Assembly: GCA_018398765.1 (NCBI GenBank)
Contig: JAHBMJ010003070.1
Coordinates: 30,404-94,403 of the forward strand
DNA from: Chromera velia
Taxonomy: Eukaryota > Sar > Chromeraceae
Length of the DNA stretch: 64,000 nucleotides
Direction: 5' to 3'
This document shows, piece by piece, positions 61,201 to 64,000 of this stretch; within the stretch, counting starts at the first letter, position 1, and each line of letters opens with the position of its first letter. Under the pieces are notes generated by a model that was given only the letters and a program-made list of their open reading frames with translations, did no database searches and was not told the origin of the DNA. The translations under genes were made by a program, and so were the position numbers.

Positions 61201-62502
61201 TCTCGGTCAGTGGAGGCAGCGATAGGACGCCTGGATGTGTCAGGGATGGCTTCACCTTCGGGTGTGGTTTTCGATGGTGGAGATGAAATGGGGGTGGGAA
61301 TGAAAGAGAGTTCCACCTCGGCAGGGGCTCGTGGGAGTTGGGGAGGAGACGGCCTCCTCTCTGAGGGTCCAATTGAGGGGAGCAGGAAGAGGTTCAGAGA
61401 GAGTGGAGATGAGAAAGAGAATGGAGGAGGGAGGCGAAAGGAGAAGAGACGATTGGTAGATCATGTCGAGAGGAGTGGTTGCTCCGGAAAGCGAAGAAGG
61501 GGGGGTCGTTTGAAAAGAACAGAAGCGCGGTTAGAATCTGATGGAGAGGGGCAGGAGAAAGAAGACGAAGAGGTGCAGGGACAGTGGAAAAGTACCAAGG
61601 GTCTGAAAGCCAACGTTGAGAAACTCTGTAAGAGTGGCGTGAGGAGTAGACATCAGTCGGGTGACTCTTCCGCTTGTCCGTCTCCTGATGTTTCTTCGTC
61701 CTCCAAAAAACGAAAGGAAGAAGGGGAGGAGGAATTCTTTTCTGCCAGATCGCGTTCAGCGTCTCGTCTCCCTTCTCGAAAAGAGACCCGGAACATATGC
61801 AGAGGGAGGGGTAGAGGAAGGGGGCGGGGTAGAGGGAGAGGGAGGGGGAGTGGGAGGGGAAGAGGAGGGCAGAGGGGGGGTCTTCAAGGATCTTCGCCCC
61901 AGCAGAGAGACTTAGATGAGGAAGAGGTGGAGGGGAAGCGAAGCAATGAGAGAATCTCAAGAGGAAAAGGAAGACCCGAGAAGTGTGCACCTAGACGCAG
62001 GTCCAATTCCCTCTCCTGGAAGGTCTTGGAAGGTCTTGTAGACTGGTCCCACCCGGACCCTCTGAGGGTTATGGCAGACAAGCAGCTCGAGAGGGAATTT
62101 GCGTCGGATGATGAAGAGGAGGAGGACGAGGAGAGCAGTGAAGAGGGGAGCGTTGACATTGGAGACAGTGAAGAAGAAGAAGAGGGGGGGGAGAGTATGG
62201 AAGAAGACAATGAAGAGAGCAGTGATGAGGAATCTGAGAAAGAGAACGAGGATGAGGAGGAAGAAGAAAAGAAGGAGAATCGTCAATCGTCCAACACCGG
62301 ACAAAAGAAAAAGAGGCTGAGTACTGTAAGCCGATCCCAAAAGGCCCCGCCCCCTTCCAGAGTCTCTTCCTCTTCCAGTTCACGAAAACCCGCAAAGCCC
62401 AAAACACGAACGCAGACAGATCCCCCTCCCACTCGGCTCTCTTTGATTTCGGCAGGTTGTCGTCGAATGATTCAGGGCCTTGCTAGGAAAACAGCTTGTT
62501 GA
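53876..62502 (+). CDS. Large acidic-tailed protein, tentative FANCD2-like
   Basis: Best phase-consistent exons: 53876-55516, 55749-57106, 57469-57585, 57952-58198, 58420-about 59109, 59256-59317, about 59462-59593, 59945-60125, 60317-60378, and a last exon from about 60420 to TGA 62500-62502. Regions resembling FANCD2 occur in the right order: KEFQKTCEISVMLLNGMVGI (cf. the CxxxxxxxLNW block), ALFLLSKRVNEGMSPDAPSD, LHCKALKAGKEI, then SVHSALSLFCLQLSADW and LHNLLSSRTAR, VELMVARSVSSLLNLTDE, and a C-terminal Glu/Asp tail. If right, this is the DNA cross-link repair protein that is mono-ubiquitinated with FANCI. Similarity is weak and judged from memory. Low-complexity Ser, Glu and Gly inserts are large. 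The junction near 60378-60420 is unresolved and may need a 36-base intron. Confidence 0.5.
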
Positions 62503-62503
62503 T

Positions 62504-63203
62504 ATGCACAACAAAGAAACAACACTTCGGGTGAAGTCTGAGAGAATTGGTTCATTCATAAAAGGTTTGCTGCAGGAAACTGTACAGAGAAAGAAGCATT
62601 TGAGGTAGGTACCTAGATTGAAGGGGCAACGAAGATGGATGGATGGCCTTGTAGGGTCGTTGTGAACTAAGGTTCTCGATCGCTTTGTAGATCTTCTGAC
62701 AGAAAAAATTAAGTCTTGACCGAAAAATTGAAGGAAACGGAGCAGAAAGACGGTGTGAAGGAATCGATCCACTTAATTGTGAGTGGAGGCCCAAGCTTTC
62801 CTGCTGACCTGCCTGGCGGCCCGGGGTTTGCTTTGCATGCTGTTCTCCTTCTCGTACCCTTTGAGCCGAACAAGATTGCTCCTTTTTGTGCTCTATTCGC
62901 TCCTCCATTCAGACCTCCCCATGTACAGTGTGAGCCGAACATGCTGACCAACAAGTGTGCGCCAGAGATGCAGAACACCGGCAGATTACAAGGGAGAAAA
63001 AAAGAGAGGCACAAACAAAGGACGGAAAGGAAAACGGACGATTTAGAGGGGATCCACGGCCGATTCCCTCCTTTCTTCCCTCATTGTGTCTGTCGAAGAT
63101 TGTCCGCGAAGCTGTTGATCTTGTTGGCTCTTTGCCCCCCCCCCCCGCAATTGAATTCCTGTTCGGAATCCTAGACCAAGACCTGCCTGCGTCGTTGTTG
63201 TGA
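62504..63203 (+). other. Possible further exons after the FANCD2-like stop
   Basis: ATG at 62504 opens a clean frame ending in donor GTAGGT at 62605 (MHNKETTLRVKSERIGSFIK, then GLLQETVQRKKHLR). The frame stays open a short way upstream of the ATG. A second block, 62716-about 62990 (for example FALHAVLLLVPFEPNKIAPF), may be another exon, but phases do not connect clearly. Either a small downstream gene or the true end of the preceding gene. Confidence 0.25.
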
Positions 63204-64000
63204 ATTCAAGGAACCCCACTGGTTTCCTCTGACATCCGCTAACAATCCCTGACTCTTTTTCTTAGCATTTGCATCAAAGTCGTAAGTTGACTCACAACAA
63301 ACGTACCAAACACTACCATACATAGAGTTGCATGCATATTTCTAGATCGAATATTTATGAGTCTAGTTATGATTAGAAATCTGAAAACCTAGCTAAAAAC
63401 CATGCAATTTAATCTTTATTTCCTTTTAGCTTAATTATCTCACGCAGCGTGTTTTTATATTTTTATGAACAAGAAATCTTTAATCCTAGAAGAAACCTAG
63501 AAGCTCTTCAATTATAAGATGAACAAAACTTAATTTTTTTTTTTTTTTAAGAATAAACTTTTCTAGAAACTTTTAAAGTTTAATTGCTGCCTTATGTATG
63601 TTAGTTCACAGTTGTAACAGAGAAAGACCTAGAGTCACATGCTCCATAATTTTGTGCATTTGGGTGGATCATAGTGCTAGGAAAAGGTTCAAGGTTCAAG
63701 GTTCACTTCGAAGTAATGAACCTGAATCAGGTTCAAAAACAGGTTCAAAAACAGGTTCACTTTTAATTAATAGAAACCTCATTTTTTCATGTTATTTTAT
63801 GCCTTTAAATTAGGTTTTAATCCATTTTTAGAACGTTTTATTATAGAATCTATGCCTTAGTAGTGTTTTTAAATAGTTTAAATCAATATTTACGCTCACA
63901 TTAGGTGCTAGTCTCAAGTTATTCACTGTTTATAGTCGAAAATTAGTAATCAAAAAAGCCTGAAAAAATTGGAAAATGTCATAATTAAATTTATATGATC
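63204..64000. other. AT-rich end of window with GGTTCA repeats
   Basis: Short direct repeats of AAGGTTC and AAAACAGGTTCA (63688-63760) surround the perfect palindrome-like GAACCTGA-A-TCAGGTTC (63719-63735). No gene recognised. Confidence 0.5.

Overview
This is nuclear DNA from a eukaryote. Genes are split by GT...AG introns, most of which end in a pyrimidine tract and (C/T)TGCAG. Proteins carry long acidic, Ser- or Gly-rich low-complexity stretches, and GC-rich genes alternate with AT-rich blocks full of repeats. A GCC2/GCC3-type (ephrin-receptor-like, Cys-rich) multi-pass membrane protein and a serine O-acetyltransferase with a hydrophobic leader fit a free-living or photosynthetic alveolate, for example a chromerid such as Chromera. 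That lineage is inferred from style, not proven. The introns I resolved use GT donors, which argues against a typical dinoflagellate.

Layout. 1-12888 (+): 3' part of a large membrane receptor-like gene with 23 visible exons and more than 2,100 visible residues. 13793-16875: a TIR element with a near-perfect 8-bp target duplication, carrying opposite-strand reading frames of unknown function. 17370-18383 (-) and 18933-21602 (+): a class I methyltransferase and a serine O-acetyltransferase, divergent around a shared 549-bp interval; the acetyltransferase ends in an EF-hand split by an intron. 21603-28180: AT-rich and repeat-rich, with orphan exons, a diverged direct repeat, an interspersed repeat and a second TIR element (25471-27449). 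28181-33377 (+): two poorly conserved multi-exon loci. 34522-34774: a MITE with perfect ends. 36652-40704 (-): a complete 3-exon gene (about 1,030 aa) with ankyrin-like repeats and a Cys/His zinc motif. 40880-43131: a near-identical 1-kb direct duplication whose second copy starts next to the only N in the window. 43960-46258 (+): a spliced but stop-containing locus. 46631-48384: tandem duplication and tetranucleotide arrays. 49381-52660: a 38-bp minisatellite split by a defective hAT transposon with a perfect 8-bp target duplication. 53876-62502 (+): a large acidic-tailed gene with weak but collinear resemblance to FANCD2. 62503-64000: possible small exons, then AT-rich DNA.

Two classes of genes emerge. 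The membrane protein, methyltransferase, acetyltransferase, ankyrin/zinc gene and FANCD2-like gene have long open exons; the splice junctions I could resolve in them keep phase, though a few junctions remain open. The loci inside or beside repeats usually keep splice phase but carry one or two isolated in-frame stops, as expected of decaying mobile or repeat-borne genes. All frames and splice sites were read by eye; no alignment or transcript evidence was available.
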